A DNA stretch of 64,000 nucleotides. It comes from Pseudolysinimonas kribbensis. Lineage in GTDB: Bacteria; Actinomycetota; Actinomycetes; Actinomycetales; Microbacteriaceae. The notes beneath the pieces were generated by a model. That model searched no databases. It was not told the origin of the DNA and worked only from the letters and a program-made list of their open reading frames with translations. The stretch covers positions 558,001 to 622,000 of the forward strand of contig NZ_BSVB01000001.1 in the NCBI RefSeq assembly GCF_030161895.1. Reading direction: 5' to 3'. Shown piece by piece: positions 7,868-18,707 of the stretch; position 1 is the first letter of the stretch; each line of letters starts with the position of its first letter. Both the position numbers and the translations under genes were made by a program.

Positions 7868-9090
7868 CCGGCGATCGTCAGCGCGAGCAGCGCGACGTTC
7901 AGCCCCACGAGCAGCACGGCGGCCACGCCCGCGAGCGCGGTCGTCCACCAGCGGTTGGCGTTCTCGCCGAGCAGCCCGCGCTGCGCCGTGAGCCAGACCA
8001 GCGGCACGAGTGCGAACGGGATGCCGAACGACAACGCGACCTGACTCAGCACGAGCGCGAGGGTGGGGTCGACGCCGAGCACCAGCAGAAGGAGCGCCGG
8101 CAGGAGCGTGATCCCCCGGCGCAGCAGCAACGGGATCCGGCGCCGCAACAGGCCCGCCATGATCTCGGCGCCCGCGTAGGCGCCGACCGACGTCGACGCG
8201 AGCCCGGATGCCAGCAGCCCCACCGCGAACAGGGTCGCCACGACCGGTCCGAGCGCGTCGCCGATCGCCTGCCAGGCGCCGGGGATGGTGCTGGTGCCCT
8301 CGACGCCCCGCAGCGTCGACGCCGACAGCAGCAGGATGACGACGTTCACGGTTCCGGCGACGGCGAGCGCGATGCTGACATCGATGCGCGTGGCGACGAG
8401 CACCCGTCGACGCTGCGCGGGCGGCACCAGGCCGAACCGGTCGCGCGTCAGTGCGGAGTGCGCGTAGATCGCGTGCGGCATGACCGTGGCACCGACGATC
8501 GACGCGGCGAGCAGCACCGAACCCGTGCCCTCGAAGTGCGGGAGCAGCCCCGCGGTCGCCTGCGCACCGTCGATCGGCGCCGCGACGATGCCGGCGCAGA
8601 AGCCGACCGCGATGACGACGACCATCCCGGTGACGACCCGCTCGAACGTCGTCGACCCGCGGCGATCGTGCAGCGCGAGCAGCACCATCGACACCACGCC
8701 CGTGATCACCCCACCGAGCACGAGCGGCAGGCCGAACAGCAGCTGGAGGGCGATCGCTCCGCCGAGCACCTCGGCGATGTCGGTCGCCATGGCGACGAGC
8801 TCCGCCTGCACCCAGAAGGCGACCCGGGCGACCGGATGCCGCATCCGCTCCCCCAGCAGCCCCGGCAGGCTCCGCCCCGTCGACAGCCCGAGCTTGGCCG
8901 ACAGGTACTGCACGAGCCACGCCGTCGCGTTCGCGACCACGACCACCCACACGAGCAGGTAGCCGAAGCGGGCGCCGGCCGTCACGTTGCTCGCGACATT
9001 GCCCGGATCGAGGTACGCGACCCCGGCGACCATCGCCGGCCCCAGCAGGGTGACGAGCCGGGCCGGTCGCACAGCGCCGGACGCGGTCAC
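7864..9090 (-). CDS. mntH: Nramp-family divalent metal transporter (MntH-like)
   Basis: 408 residues from GTG 9088-9090. The Nramp transport-site motifs are visible: DPGN at residues 28-31 in helix 1 and MPHA near residue 204 in helix 6. About 11 helices can be traced. The family imports Mn(II) or Fe(II) with protons. The start overlaps the end of rdgB by 4 bases, so the gene is the last member of the murI-rph-rdgB operon. No Mn riboswitch or MntR box was seen at its start, which is expected because it lies inside an operon. The gene name is by family only. Confidence 0.85.
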   Translation of the reverse strand: MTASGAVRPARLVTLLGPAMVAGVAYLDPGNVASNVTAGARFGYLLVWVVVVANATAWLVQYLSAKLGLSTGRSLPGLLGERMRHPVARVAFWVQAELVAMATDIAEVLGGAIALQLLFGLPLVLGGVITGVVSMVLLALHDRRGSTTFERVVTGMVVVIAVGFCAGIVAAPIDGAQATAGLLPHFEGTGSVLLAASIVGATVMPHAIYAHSALTRDRFGLVPPAQRRRVLVATRIDVSIALAVAGTVNVVILLLSASTLRGVEGTSTIPGAWQAIGDALGPVVATLFAVGLLASGLASTSVGAYAGAEIMAGLLRRRIPLLLRRGITLLPALLLLVLGVDPTLALVLSQVALSFGIPFALVPLVWLTAQRGLLGENANRWWTTALAGVAAVLLVGLNVALLALTIAG

Positions 9091-9677
9091 CCGTACCGGC
9101 GGCGCAGGAACTCGACGAGCTGCCCGAACGCGCGCGCCCGGTGGCTCACGGCGTTCTTCTCGGCCATCGTCATCTGGGCGGAGCTGCGCTGCTCGCCCTC
9201 GCCGGCGAAGACCGGGTCGTAGCCGTGCCCGTTCTCACCCACGGGCGCGGTCAGCACCCGGCCCGGCCACTCGCCGCGTTCGAGGTGCTCGAACCCGCCG
9301 TCCGCGAGCGCGGCGACGCAGACGAAGCGTGCGGTGCGGTCGCTGACGCCCTCGAGGCTCGCGAGCAGGTGCGCGTTGTTAGCGGCGTCGCTCTTCTCGC
9401 CGCCGGCGAGCTGCGAGTAGCGGGCGGAGAAGATGCCCGGGGCGCCGCCCAGCGCGTCGACGGCGATCCCCGAATCGTCGGCCAGCGCCGGCAGCCCGGT
9501 GAACGCCGCGGCGGCGCGGGCCTTGATGAGCGCGTTCGCCTCGAACGTGTCGCCGTCCTCGACCGGCGCCGGCCCGTCGTACCCGACCAGCTCGTGCGGC
9601 CCGAGCCGGTCGCCCAGGATGCGCCGGAGCTCGGCGAGCTTGCCCGCGTTGTGCGTGGCGAGCACGAAGGTGGTCAC
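9087..9677 (-). CDS. rdgB: XTP/dITP pyrophosphatase RdgB (HAM1 family)
   Basis: 196 residues from GTG 9675-9677. It hydrolyses ITP, dITP and XTP to monophosphates and keeps deaminated purines out of nucleic acids. Visible signatures are [10 protein letters not shown] near the N-terminus (nucleotide binding), LADDSGI (catalytic Asp) and PGIFSARY. It overlaps rph by four bases (GTGA) and the next gene by four bases, typical for a translationally coupled operon. Confidence 0.95.
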   Translation of the reverse strand: MTTFVLATHNAGKLAELRRILGDRLGPHELVGYDGPAPVEDGDTFEANALIKARAAAAFTGLPALADDSGIAVDALGGAPGIFSARYSQLAGGEKSDAANNAHLLASLEGVSDRTARFVCVAALADGGFEHLERGEWPGRVLTAPVGENGHGYDPVFAGEGEQRSSAQMTMAEKNAVSHRARAFGQLVEFLRRRYG

Positions 9678-10402
9678 GGAAGGCCCAGGGCGGTCCGCTG
9701 GATGCGCGCGAGCTCGGCCGTTCCCGACACCGCCAGGTCGAGCAGCGCGTTCAGCTCGGTGCGGTCGAACGGCGCGTGCTCGGCGGTGCCCTGCACCTCG
9801 ATGAAGGCGCCCGAGCCGGTGACGACGACGTTCATGTCGGTCTCGGCGCGCACGTCCTCCTCGTAGGGGAGGTCGAGCCGCGGCTCGCCGTCGATGATGC
9901 CGACGCTCACGGCGCTCACGGAATCCCGGAGGGCGAGCGCCTTCTTGCCGATGAACCCGCGCTCCCGGCCCCACTCGACGGCGTCGTGGAGCGCCACGTA
10001 CGCGCCGGTGATCGCGGCGGTGCGGGTGCCGCCATCCGCCTGCAGCACGTCGCAGTCGATCACGAGGGTGTTCTCGCCGAGCGCCTTGGTGTCGATGATG
10101 CCGCGCAGGCTGCGCCCGATGAGGCGGGAGATCTCGTGGGTGCGGCCGCCGACCCGGCCCTTGACCGACTCGCGGTCCATGCGGTCGTTCGTCGAACGGG
10201 GCAGCATCGCGTACTCCGCGGTGACCCAGCCGGTGCCCTTGCCCATGAGCCAGCGCGGCACGCCGTTCGTGAAGCTCGCAGTGCACAGCACGCGCGTGCG
10301 GCCGAACGAGATGAGGGCGCTGCCCTCGGCCTGCTCGCTCCAGCCCCGCTCGATGGTCACGGGGCGAAGCTGGTCGGCGGTGCGGCCGTCGGCTCGGGTC
10401 AT
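9674..10402 (-). CDS. rph: Ribonuclease PH
   Basis: 242 residues from ATG 10400-10402, the standard length. RNase PH trims tRNA 3' ends by phosphorolysis. Seen: RPVTIERGW, the [10 protein letters not shown] segment and [18 protein letters not shown], the strongly conserved phosphate-binding and catalytic core with its aspartates. It lies 21 bases downstream of murI and is coupled to rdgB; murI-rph-rdgB is a common actinobacterial order. Confidence 0.96.
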   Translation of the reverse strand: MTRADGRTADQLRPVTIERGWSEQAEGSALISFGRTRVLCTASFTNGVPRWLMGKGTGWVTAEYAMLPRSTNDRMDRESVKGRVGGRTHEISRLIGRSLRGIIDTKALGENTLVIDCDVLQADGGTRTAAITGAYVALHDAVEWGRERGFIGKKALALRDSVSAVSVGIIDGEPRLDLPYEEDVRAETDMNVVVTGSGAFIEVQGTAEHAPFDRTELNALLDLAVSGTAELARIQRTALGLP

Positions 10403-10423
10403 GGGGGCTCCTCGGGGTCGGGT

Positions 10424-11260
<837 letters not shown>

Positions 11261-11332
11261 GTCATCAGCCTACTGAGCGGGTCGGGCAGCGGCCGACGGC
11301 CGCATATCCAGAGCGTCACTAGGCTCGATCGC

Positions 11333-12624
11333 GTGACCAGCTCCCTGCTGACGGACCGGTACGAGCTGACGATGATCGACGCGGCACTGCGCGACGGGCG
11401 GGGTCACGAGCGCAGCGTCTTCGAACTCTTCGCGCGCCGGCTTCCGACCGGCCGGCGCTATGGCGTCGTCGCCGGCACGGGCCGGTTCCTCGAGCTGCTG
11501 CAGGAGTTCCGGTTCTCAGGCGACGACCTCGCGTTCCTGAAGCGCGAACGGGTCGTGCACGACGACACGCTCGACTGGCTCGAGGGCTACCGCTTCTCGG
11601 GCGACGTGCGCGGCTACGCGGAGGGCGAGCTCTACTTCCCCGGATCGCCGATCCTCGTCGTCGAGGGCGGTTTCGCCGAGGCGGTCGTACTCGAGACGCT
11701 CGCGCTGTCGGTGTTCAACTACGACTCGGCCGTCGCCTCCGCGGCGGCGCGCATGGTGCAGGCGGCCGAGGGGCGGCCGCTGTCCGAGATGGGATCGCGG
11801 CGCACCGGCGAGCGGTCAGCGATCGCCGCCGCGCGCGCCGCGTACATCGCCGGGTTCGCGGCCACCTCCAACCTCGAGGCCGGACGCGAGTGGGGCATCC
11901 CGACGATGGGGACCGCAGCGCACGCGTTCACGCTCCTGTACGAGAACGAGCGGGACGCCTTCCGGGCGCAGGTCGCCGCCATGGGAGCGGGCACGACGCT
12001 CCTCGTCGACACCTATGACATCCCGACCGGCGTCGAGAACGCGGTCGCCGCCGCCGGCACGCAGCTCGGTGCGGTGCGCATCGACTCCGGCGACCTCGGC
12101 ATCATCGTCGACCAGGTGCGCGCCCAGCTCGACCGCCTCGGTGCGACGAACACCCGGATCGTGGTCACCAACGACCTCGACGAGCACGCGATCGCGGGGC
12201 TGCGCTCGGCCGCCGTGGACAGCTACGGCGTGGGCACGTCGCTCGTGACCGGCTCGGGGGCGCCCGCCGCGGGGATGGTCTACAAGCTCGTCGCGCACCT
12301 CGGCGACGACGGCGGGTGGCTGCAGGTGGGCAAGACCTCCGAGGGCAAGGCGACCGTCGGCGGTCGCAAGCAGCCGGTGCGCGCGCTGCACGACGGCGCC
12401 GCGACCGGGGAGGACATCTACGTCGAGGACCCGCCGATCGACGCCGCAGCGGGACGCCCGCTGCTCGTCGACCTCGTGCGCGGGGGCGAGGCGGATGCGA
12501 CCCGCCTCGGCCACGACGGCGTGCTCCGCGCGCGCGCCCACCACGCGGCCGCGATCGCGGAGCTTCCCGTCGAGGCGCTCTCCTCGCCCGCGGCGAGCCC
12601 GCGCTCCCCACCCGCTACCTCTGA
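11333..12624 (+). CDS. pncB: Nicotinate phosphoribosyltransferase
   Basis: About 430 residues from GTG 11333. It joins nicotinate and PRPP in NAD salvage. Signatures are LLTDRYELTM at the N-terminus, FNYDSAVASAAARM, and RIDSGDLG near the PRPP site. The frame breaks at CC 12582-12583: adding one C gives the family-typical ending ALSLARGEPALPTRYL with a stop at 12622-12624, whereas the frame as written runs on into low-complexity sequence. It diverges from murI with a 72-base shared upstream region. Confidence 0.92.
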
Positions 12625-12677
12625 CCCGCGCTTCGCGCCCGTCGCGCCCGTCGCGCGCGCGTCGCTCCCCTCATCGA

Positions 12678-12723
12678 CCCCAATTGGTCTGCGTGAGCGC
12701 CGTCACGCCCCCGATCGCGCACA
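12678..12723 (+). repeat. Left inverted repeat flanking the DUF559 gene
   Basis: Two conserved blocks, CCCCAATTGGTC (12678-12689) and CCCGATCGCGCACA (12710-12723), separated by exactly 20 bases. The same two blocks with the same spacing occur in inverted orientation at 13752-13706, pointing inward around the DUF559 gene. Confidence 0.6.
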
Positions 12724-12732
12724 ATGAACGGC

Positions 12733-13653
12733 TCAACGCCGCAACACCGGGATGCGTTCGAGCCGGACCATCGAGCGATCCAGCCATCCCCTCCCGCGCA
12801 GCCGCTGGCCGATGCGCGCGACGGTCTCCCGCGTGCGGTCGAAGAGGTCGTCCGCGGTGACGTGGGCCAGCACCACGCCGTGGTCGGCGATCCGCTCGTG
12901 GCGATGCACATCGGCCCGATGCTGCGTCCGTTCGCGGTGATGATCGCCATCGTACTCGGCACCCACGCCGAACTCCGGCCAGAAGAGGTCGATGAGCACG
13001 CCGCGGAGCTCGGCGTTGAGCTCGGGTTCCGGGAGCCCGGCGCAGCCCGCGACTACGCGGAGCAACGACTCCGGGCGCGACCACGCGCCGGCGCGTGCGA
13101 GGCTCAGGGCACGCCGCAGGTCGGTCACCCCGGGCACATGCCGACGCCGATCCACCGCCGCGATGAGATCGGGCCGGGTGGCCAGCGGCCGCACGTCCCT
13201 GTTGGGCAGCCCGGTGATCAGGAAGTCGGCTGCGGCCACGAGGTCCGGCGTCGACAGCACCCCCGCGAGCGAACACCAGGTGTCGGCGGGAGAAAGCACT
13301 CGCAAGCCGGCGCACTGCGTGATGGATACGAGGTCGGGGTCGTGGCGATGTCCGACGACTCCGCGACCGCGCGCCTGAGGGCGCTCGAGCGGCGACGATA
13401 TGTGCAGGCGCTGGTCGCCGATCCACGGCAGCGGGATGCCCCACAACCGTGCCGCCGTGGTCGACGAGAATGCGGCGCGAGTGGCCATCTTCGTTGCGTA
13501 CGCGCGGCACAGCGCATCGTGGCCGTCGACGCGGCCGACGACGCGGACGCCGTGAAACGGTGAGGTCAGCTGCTCCGATCGCAGGAGCTCACGGCCGAGC
13601 CCGAGCTCGAGTGCGTCGCGGACCCGGAAGGTCTCGGCCGGCCATCGCGTCAT
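12733..13653 (-). CDS. DUF559 endonuclease-like protein
   Basis: 306 residues from ATG 13651-13653. The N-terminal two thirds resemble AbiEi-like antitoxin or transcription-regulator folds (AYATKMATRAAFSSTTAARLWGIPLP). The C-terminal 90 residues are a DUF559 domain with the PD-(D/E)XK-type core: a RGVLIDLFWPEFGVGAEYDG segment followed by DHHRERTQHRADVHRHERI. Such proteins are abundant in Microbacteriaceae and of unknown role; similar domains occur in very-short-patch and restriction endonucleases. It is flanked by inverted repeats (12678-12723 and 13706-13752), which may mean it is mobile as a unit. Function is inferred from fold only. Confidence 0.75.
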   Translation of the reverse strand: MTRWPAETFRVRDALELGLGRELLRSEQLTSPFHGVRVVGRVDGHDALCRAYATKMATRAAFSSTTAARLWGIPLPWIGDQRLHISSPLERPQARGRGVVGHRHDPDLVSITQCAGLRVLSPADTWCSLAGVLSTPDLVAAADFLITGLPNRDVRPLATRPDLIAAVDRRRHVPGVTDLRRALSLARAGAWSRPESLLRVVAGCAGLPEPELNAELRGVLIDLFWPEFGVGAEYDGDHHRERTQHRADVHRHERIADHGVVLAHVTADDLFDRTRETVARIGQRLRGRGWLDRSMVRLERIPVLRR

Positions 13654-13705
13654 CCGGCGATGATGACGTCGTCTCGGCCGCCTCTGACGCCCGCTCAGGG
13701 TTGAG

Positions 13706-13752
13706 TGTGCGCAATCGGGAGTGTGCTCAGCCTGAGGAGGACCAATTAGGGG
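13706..13752 (-). repeat. Right inverted repeat flanking the DUF559 gene
   Basis: On the minus strand CCCCTAATTGGTC (13752-13740), a 20-base spacer and CCCGATTGCGCACA (13719-13706) mirror the left repeat with one inserted T and one substitution in the blocks. It also lies just upstream of the DUF559 start, so a promoter role is a possible alternative. Confidence 0.6.
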
Positions 13753-13817
13753 AGACGCCGCGCGGGCGGCGCGAGACGCGGGGCGGGCGAGACGCTGGGC
13801 GCGGGAGGCGGCGCGGG

Positions 13818-14084
13818 TTACTTCATGCGCTCGTAGATCGCCTTGCAGTCGGGGCAGACCGGGAACTTCTCGGGATCGCGGCCCGGCACCCACACCTTGC
13901 CGCAGAGGGCGCGCACCGGCTTGCCGGTGACCGCCGACTCCACGATCTTCTCCTTCTGCACGTAGTGGGCGAAGCGGTCGTGGTCGCCGTCCTCGGTGAG
14001 CTCGTCGTTCAGGAGCTCCTCGAGCTCGCGGTCGAGCACATCGGTGCCGCCGCCGGCGGTGTCCGGGGACTGCGGGTCGCTCAT
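13818..14084 (-). CDS. DUF3039 protein, small zinc-finger-like
   Basis: 88 residues from ATG 14082-14084. It matches the DUF3039 family found throughout actinobacteria: an acidic N-terminus, HYVQKEKIVES, ALCGKVWVPGRDPEKFPVCP and CDCKAIYERM-like ending. The three cysteines (LCG, VCPDC) and a His suggest one zinc site. Function is unknown. It follows the ABC permease by 5 bases on the same strand, so it may be co-transcribed. Confidence 0.85.
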   Translation of the reverse strand: MSDPQSPDTAGGGTDVLDRELEELLNDELTEDGDHDRFAHYVQKEKIVESAVTGKPVRALCGKVWVPGRDPEKFPVCPDCKAIYERMK

Positions 14085-14089
14085 GCGCC

Positions 14090-15708
14090 CTAGTTTCGCA
14101 TGGTGAAGGCGAGGAGTTCCGGCCCGCGTCGGTCGAAACCGCGCCCCCCGCCCCGGATGCCGAGCGCCAGCGTCGCCCCCCGAACACGACGCCCGCGAGC
14201 AGCGACACCCAGTTCCACGCGCCGGGCACGCCCGCGAGCCACAGCCCCGCGGCCGCGAACGCGGGCAGCGCCGTCACCAGGACGAGCAGCAGCGACAGCG
14301 CCTGCGCCGCCCCGCCCGCGCCATCCGCCGTCTGGGGATGACGGAACGCCCCGTCACCGGGCCGCGGCGCCGCGTACGGCAGCTGCGCCGACACCCCGCT
14401 GCCGACGCCGACACTGCCGAGCAGCAGCGCGAGATTCACCCCGACCACGGCGGGCAGGATCGTCCAGTCTCCGTGCCCCCAGGCGGTGAGCGGCGCGCCG
14501 ACGAGCACGAGCAGGGCCCCGAGGACGAGCGGGGGCCACATCCGGCCGATCCGGTCGTGCACGCCGCGCGTGCTGGCGGCGAGGTGCTGCCAGAGCGCCG
14601 TGTGGTCGTACGCGACGTCGTTGTGCGACGTCGACCAGGCCAGCACGATGACCATCACGGGCAGCGGCACGAGCACGCCCGCCGGGAAGGGCACACCGCC
14701 GACCCACATCGCGAGGAGCATGAGGATCGGGATGGCGGGCAGCGTCGCGACGACCGTGCGGTAGCGCGGGTCGCGGGCCCAGTACGTGAAGCTGCGCGCC
14801 GTGATCGCGCCGGCGGGGGTCGACGGCGTGCGGCCGAACCACCCGGGCGCATGGCGGGCCACCGCGACCCGCCGCTGCGGCCAGGTCGCGCGCTGCTGGA
14901 GCACGACGACGAGCGACCACACCGCGGCCAGCACGACGATCGTGCCGACCCCGATCAGGATCGCACTGCCGACCCGGTCGCCCTGCCCGAGCAGGCGGTA
15001 CGAGGGCGCCGCCCAGAGCGCCCCGAAGGGTGAGCCGGCCATCGCGTCGATCGCGGGCGACGAGTCGATGGGACGGATGACGCTCAGCGCGATCCGCACC
15101 CCGGGCGCGATCCGGTCCGGCACCAGCAGGAACGCGCGCGTCAGGATCACCGCGACGGCGGGCACGATCGCCGCCACCATGAGCACGACGGCCACGGCGC
15201 GCACCCAGCGGCCCAGCCGCCGGCGCGAGCGCAGTGCGGCGCCGATCGCCGCGCCGATCCGCAGGCTGAGAAGCGTCTGCACCACCAGCAGCACGGCGCA
15301 GCCGAGGGTGAGCGCGGCATCCGCACCCCGCCAGACGCCGAGCGGGGCGAGCACGACCGCGATCACGAGCACGGCGGGACCGATGAGCGTGAACGCCGCG
15401 AGCACGGGGATGAGCACGGCGCGCGGCATCCGATACCCGATGAAGCCGCGCGCGGGCATGAGCTCTCGGCGCGCCAGGATGATCGGCACGAGCAGCGCCG
15501 CCAGCGAGCCGACCGCGCCGAGCCCGATGATGGAGCGGGCCATGAACTGCGGGCCGCTGCCCTGCAGCATCCGGATGCCGGCGAACGCGAGCGCCACCAC
15601 CAGGATCGCGACGAGCAGGCCCACGACCCGCACCGCCACGTCGCGGCGAGCGCCCCGGAACAGGTTCGCGACGAGCCGCAGTCTCAGTCGGAGAAGCTCT
15701 GCAACCAC
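14090..15708 (-). CDS. ABC-2 type exporter, large permease subunit
   Basis: About 539 residues with some 12 hydrophobic helices. GTG 15706-15708 is chosen as start because it reads directly into the amphipathic AELLRLRLRLVANLFRG segment and overlaps the ATPase gene by 25 bases. No substrate is indicated. The C-terminus is shifted: the C6 run 14176-14181 (G on the coding strand) appears to lack one base; adding it yields FGGATLALGIRGGGRGFD and a stop at 14090-14092, just before the DUF3039 start. It pairs with the ATPase at 15684-16944. Confidence 0.78.
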
Positions 15709-16944
15709 TCCATGCCCTCCACCGCGGTCGCCCCGCCGGCGAGTTCGACGAACCGGTCCTCGAGTGTGGTGCCGTCGAGCACCTCGGACATCGGGCCGGC
15801 GGCGAGCAGTCGCCCCTCGGCGATGATCGCGACGTTGTCGCAGACGCGCTCGATGAGATCCATGCTGTGGCTGGAGAGCAGGACCGTGCCGCCGACCTGG
15901 GCGAACTTCTTGAGCACGTCGATCACGAGCTGCGCCGACACCGGGTCGACGGACTCGAACGGCTCGTCGAGCACCAGCAAGCGGGGGCTGTGGATCATCG
16001 CCGCCGCGATCGCGATCTTCTTGACCATGCCGGCGGAGAAGTCGGAGACGAAGCGCCGGGATGCCGACTCCAGTCCGAAGGCCTGCACGAGGTCCGCCGC
16101 GCGGCGAGCGACGGTCGCGCGGTCGAGGCCGTGCAGCGCACCCGCGTGGTGCAGGAACTCGGTGCCCGTGAGACGGTCGAAGAGGCGGAGGCGATCGGGG
16201 AGCACGCCGAGCGAGCTCTTCGCGGTCGCGGGGTCGGTCCACACGTCGGCGCCGTCGATGAGCACGGTGCCCGAGTCGGGGCGCAGCAGGCCCGTCACCA
16301 TCGCGAGGGTCGTCGTCTTGCCGGCGCCGTTCGGGCCGACGAAACCGTAGAAGCAGCCGCGCGGCACGTCGAGGTCGACCCCGTCGACGGCGGTCACGGA
16401 GCCGAAGTGCTTGGTCAGCCCGCGGATCGCCAGGGCGAGGTCACCGGCAGGCTCGCCGAGCGGGGCGAGGGTCGGGGCCGCGCGCGGCGCGGGCTCCGGC
16501 TCGAACACCGGCATCGCCTCGAGCTCCGGCTCGGGCGCAGGCTCCGATCGCGGCGCGAGCTCCGGCTCGGCTGATGCGCTGTCCGCCTCGGTCGCGAGAG
16601 AGGTCGGCGACAGGGGCGAGCTCGGTCCGCTCCTCGGTGCCGGGCTCCTCGGTCACCACGGTCGCGGCGGCGGCGCGGCCGATCGTTCCGGATCGCGCGG
16701 TCGACCGCGACGACCCGGCCGCCGGCGAGGACGCGGCGCGAACGGGGGTGCGCCCCGACGAGGCCTTGCCCGGCTTGCCCGACCTGCCCGAGGCTTTGGC
16801 CGACGGGACCGTGTCCGACGAGGACGCGGCGGGGGCGGTCTTCGCGGTCGGCGGACGGCGACCGGCGGAGCCGCTGCGGGCGGTCGATGCACGCCCCGTC
16901 CGGCCCGGCGAGGCCGGTGTCGGCTCGTCGGGCTGGGCATCCAC
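15684..16944 (-). CDS. ABC-2 type exporter ATPase with long disordered N-terminal extension
   Basis: The ATPase core has Walker A (GPNGAGKTT), signature FSAGMVKKIAI, Walker B LLVLDEPF and the H-loop SSHS. A shorter start (16514) is open, but the frame from ATG 16942-16944 encodes about 143 residues of Pro/Ala/Ser/Arg/Glu-rich disordered sequence leading into the ATPase if one extra base near GG 16590-16591 is removed. The extended product is about 419 residues. The extension shows typical codon bias and ends in Glu/Pro repeats (EPELAPRSEPAPEPELEA), so I take it as coding. It drives the permease at 14090. Substrate unknown. Confidence 0.7.
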
Positions 16945-17145
16945 GGGTCCACCCTATCCGGCAGGTGAGGACCCGTCGGGTGGGGGTTTGCCGTATTACA
17001 AAACGGGAACGCTTAGGCAACGTCCAGGGGTTCGTTATCGACCGGAAGGTAAACTCATCACGGCACATCGGGGTGTCATCGCCGTTCCGACGCACTCCGT
17101 CCGGGCGGCGTTTCCATGAGATCACCTCCGAGGAGAGACCCCATC

Positions 17146-17838
17146 ATGACCACGCAGATCGTCATCCTGGCCGCCGGAATGGGCAGCCGTCTGGGCCGCT
17201 CCCTGCCCAAGCCGCTCACCGAGCTGAACGACGGCCGCACGATCATGCAGCAGCAGCACGACAACATCCGTCAGGCCTTCGGCCGCGACGCCAGGATCAC
17301 GGTCGTCGTGGGCTACAAGTACGAGCACATCGTCGAGGCCTTCCCCGACGACGACTTCGTCTACAACGAGCAGTACGACGAGACCAACACGTCGAAGTCG
17401 CTGCTGCGTGCCCTCACCGCCTCCAAGGACGGCGGCGTGCTCTGGATGAACGGCGACGTCGTGTTCGATCCCGAGGTGCTCGTGCGCGCCGGCGACCTGG
17501 TCGCGCGCGACGAGAGCTTCGTGACGGTCAACACCGCGAAGGTCTCCGATGAGGAGGTCAAGTACACGGTGGATGCCGCCGGGTCGATCCGGGAGCTCTC
17601 GAAGACCGTCGAGGGCGGCCTCGGCGAGGCGGTCGGCATCAACTACGTGTCGAGCCGCGACAAGGCGGCGCTGCTGCGTCACCTGCACCGGGTCGGCGCC
17701 CAGGACTACTTCGAGCGCGGGATCGAGCTCGCCATCGCCCAGGACCGTCTGAAGTTCCAGCCGGTCGACATCTCCGACCTCTACGCCGTCGAGATCGACT
17801 TCGCCGAGGACCTGGAGCGCGCGAACCTCTTCGTCTGA
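17146..17838 (+). CDS. Nucleotidyltransferase for wall-polymer precursor (LicC/MobA-like)
   Basis: 230 residues from ATG 17146 with a GAGGAGA ribosome binding site. The NTP-transferase signature LAAGMGSRLGRSLPKPL is at the N-terminus, with a metal-binding aspartate in WMNGDVVF. The family couples a sugar phosphate, polyol phosphate or choline phosphate to a nucleotide. It heads an array with a Wzm/Wzt exporter and glycerophosphotransferases, so it probably makes an activated precursor for a teichoic-acid-like polymer; the substrate cannot be named. A 200-base upstream region (16945-17145) holds its promoter. Confidence 0.78.
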   Translation: MTTQIVILAAGMGSRLGRSLPKPLTELNDGRTIMQQQHDNIRQAFGRDARITVVVGYKYEHIVEAFPDDDFVYNEQYDETNTSKSLLRALTASKDGGVLWMNGDVVFDPEVLVRAGDLVARDESFVTVNTAKVSDEEVKYTVDAAGSIRELSKTVEGGLGEAVGINYVSSRDKAALLRHLHRVGAQDYFERGIELAIAQDRLKFQPVDISDLYAVEIDFAEDLERANLFV

Positions 17839-17888
17839 CTCACGACTCCTTCAGCGGGCACCACGCGCCCGCTGGATAGGGTGATCGC

Positions 17889-18707
17889 GTGACCACGACG
17901 ACCGCCGCGCCCTCCCCGGCGCAGCGGCGTTCCGCGGCCGAGCGCTACTGGCGCTCGCTGTGGCTGCTGACCGTGCGCGACCTGCGCGTGCGGTACACGA
18001 CGTCGTTCCTCGGGTACCTGTGGTCGATCATCGACCCGCTACTCATGGCCTGCATCTACTACTTCGTGTTCGTGCTCGTCTTCCGCCGGCAGGGGACGCT
18101 CGGCGAGGAGCCGTACATCGTCTTCCTCGTCTCCGGCCTGCTGCCCTGGATGTGGTTCAGCAACGCGGTGACCGACTGCACCAAGGCGTTCACCCGCGAG
18201 GCGAAGCTGCTGCGCTCGACCACCATCCCGCGCACGATCTGGGTGGCGCGCATGGTGCTGTCCAAGGGCATCGAGTTCGTCATCAGCATCCCGGTGCTGA
18301 TCCTGTTCGCCGTCGTGTTCGGCGCGGCGTTCCACTGGCAGACGGTGCTCTGGCTGCTCGCGGTCGTCCTGCAGGCGGCCCTGCTGATGGGGATCGGACT
18401 CATCGTGGCGCCCCTCGTCGTGTTCTTCCGCGACCTGGAGCGCGCCATCCGGCTCGTCCTGCGCCTGCTGTTCTACGCGACGCCCATCGTCTACAGCTTC
18501 GATCAGCTCGACCACCTCGGCGCGATCAAGACGGTCGCCGCCTTCAACCCGCTGAGCGGGATCATGGGCCTGTATCGCAGCGCGTTCTTCCCGCAGGATC
18601 TCGACTGGTTCTCGGTCGGCGCGAGCGCCCTCGTCGCGATCGTGCTGCTCGTCGTCGGGGTGTTCGTGTTCCGCGGCAGCATCCGCACGGTGCTCAAGGA
18701 GATCTGA
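17889..18707 (+). CDS. Polysaccharide/teichoic acid ABC exporter permease (Wzm/TagG-like)
   Basis: 272 residues from GTG 17889. After a short cytoplasmic N-terminus it has LLTVRDLRVRYTTSFLGYLWSIIDPLL, the usual amphipathic helix and first membrane helix of ABC-2 polysaccharide exporters, then five further helices. It moves lipid-linked polymer across the membrane. It overlaps the ATPase gene at TGATG. Together with the downstream glycerophosphotransferases this indicates teichoic-acid export. Confidence 0.88.
   Translation: MTTTTAAPSPAQRRSAAERYWRSLWLLTVRDLRVRYTTSFLGYLWSIIDPLLMACIYYFVFVLVFRRQGTLGEEPYIVFLVSGLLPWMWFSNAVTDCTKAFTREAKLLRSTTIPRTIWVARMVLSKGIEFVISIPVLILFAVVFGAAFHWQTVLWLLAVVLQAALLMGIGLIVAPLVVFFRDLERAIRLVLRLLFYATPIVYSFDQLDHLGAIKTVAAFNPLSGIMGLYRSAFFPQDLDWFSVGASALVAIVLLVVGVFVFRGSIRTVLKEI

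Noticed and set aside
7141..9222. Very long open frames antisense or out of frame to known genes (for example 693 codons on the plus strand here, and similar ones at 1770-3140, 4513-6579, 9776-11332, 30748-34026, 55855-57981 and 61835-63703)
   Set aside because: They arise from high GC at third codon positions, show Arg/Ala/Gly/His-rich low-complexity products, and lie opposite genes with clear family motifs.
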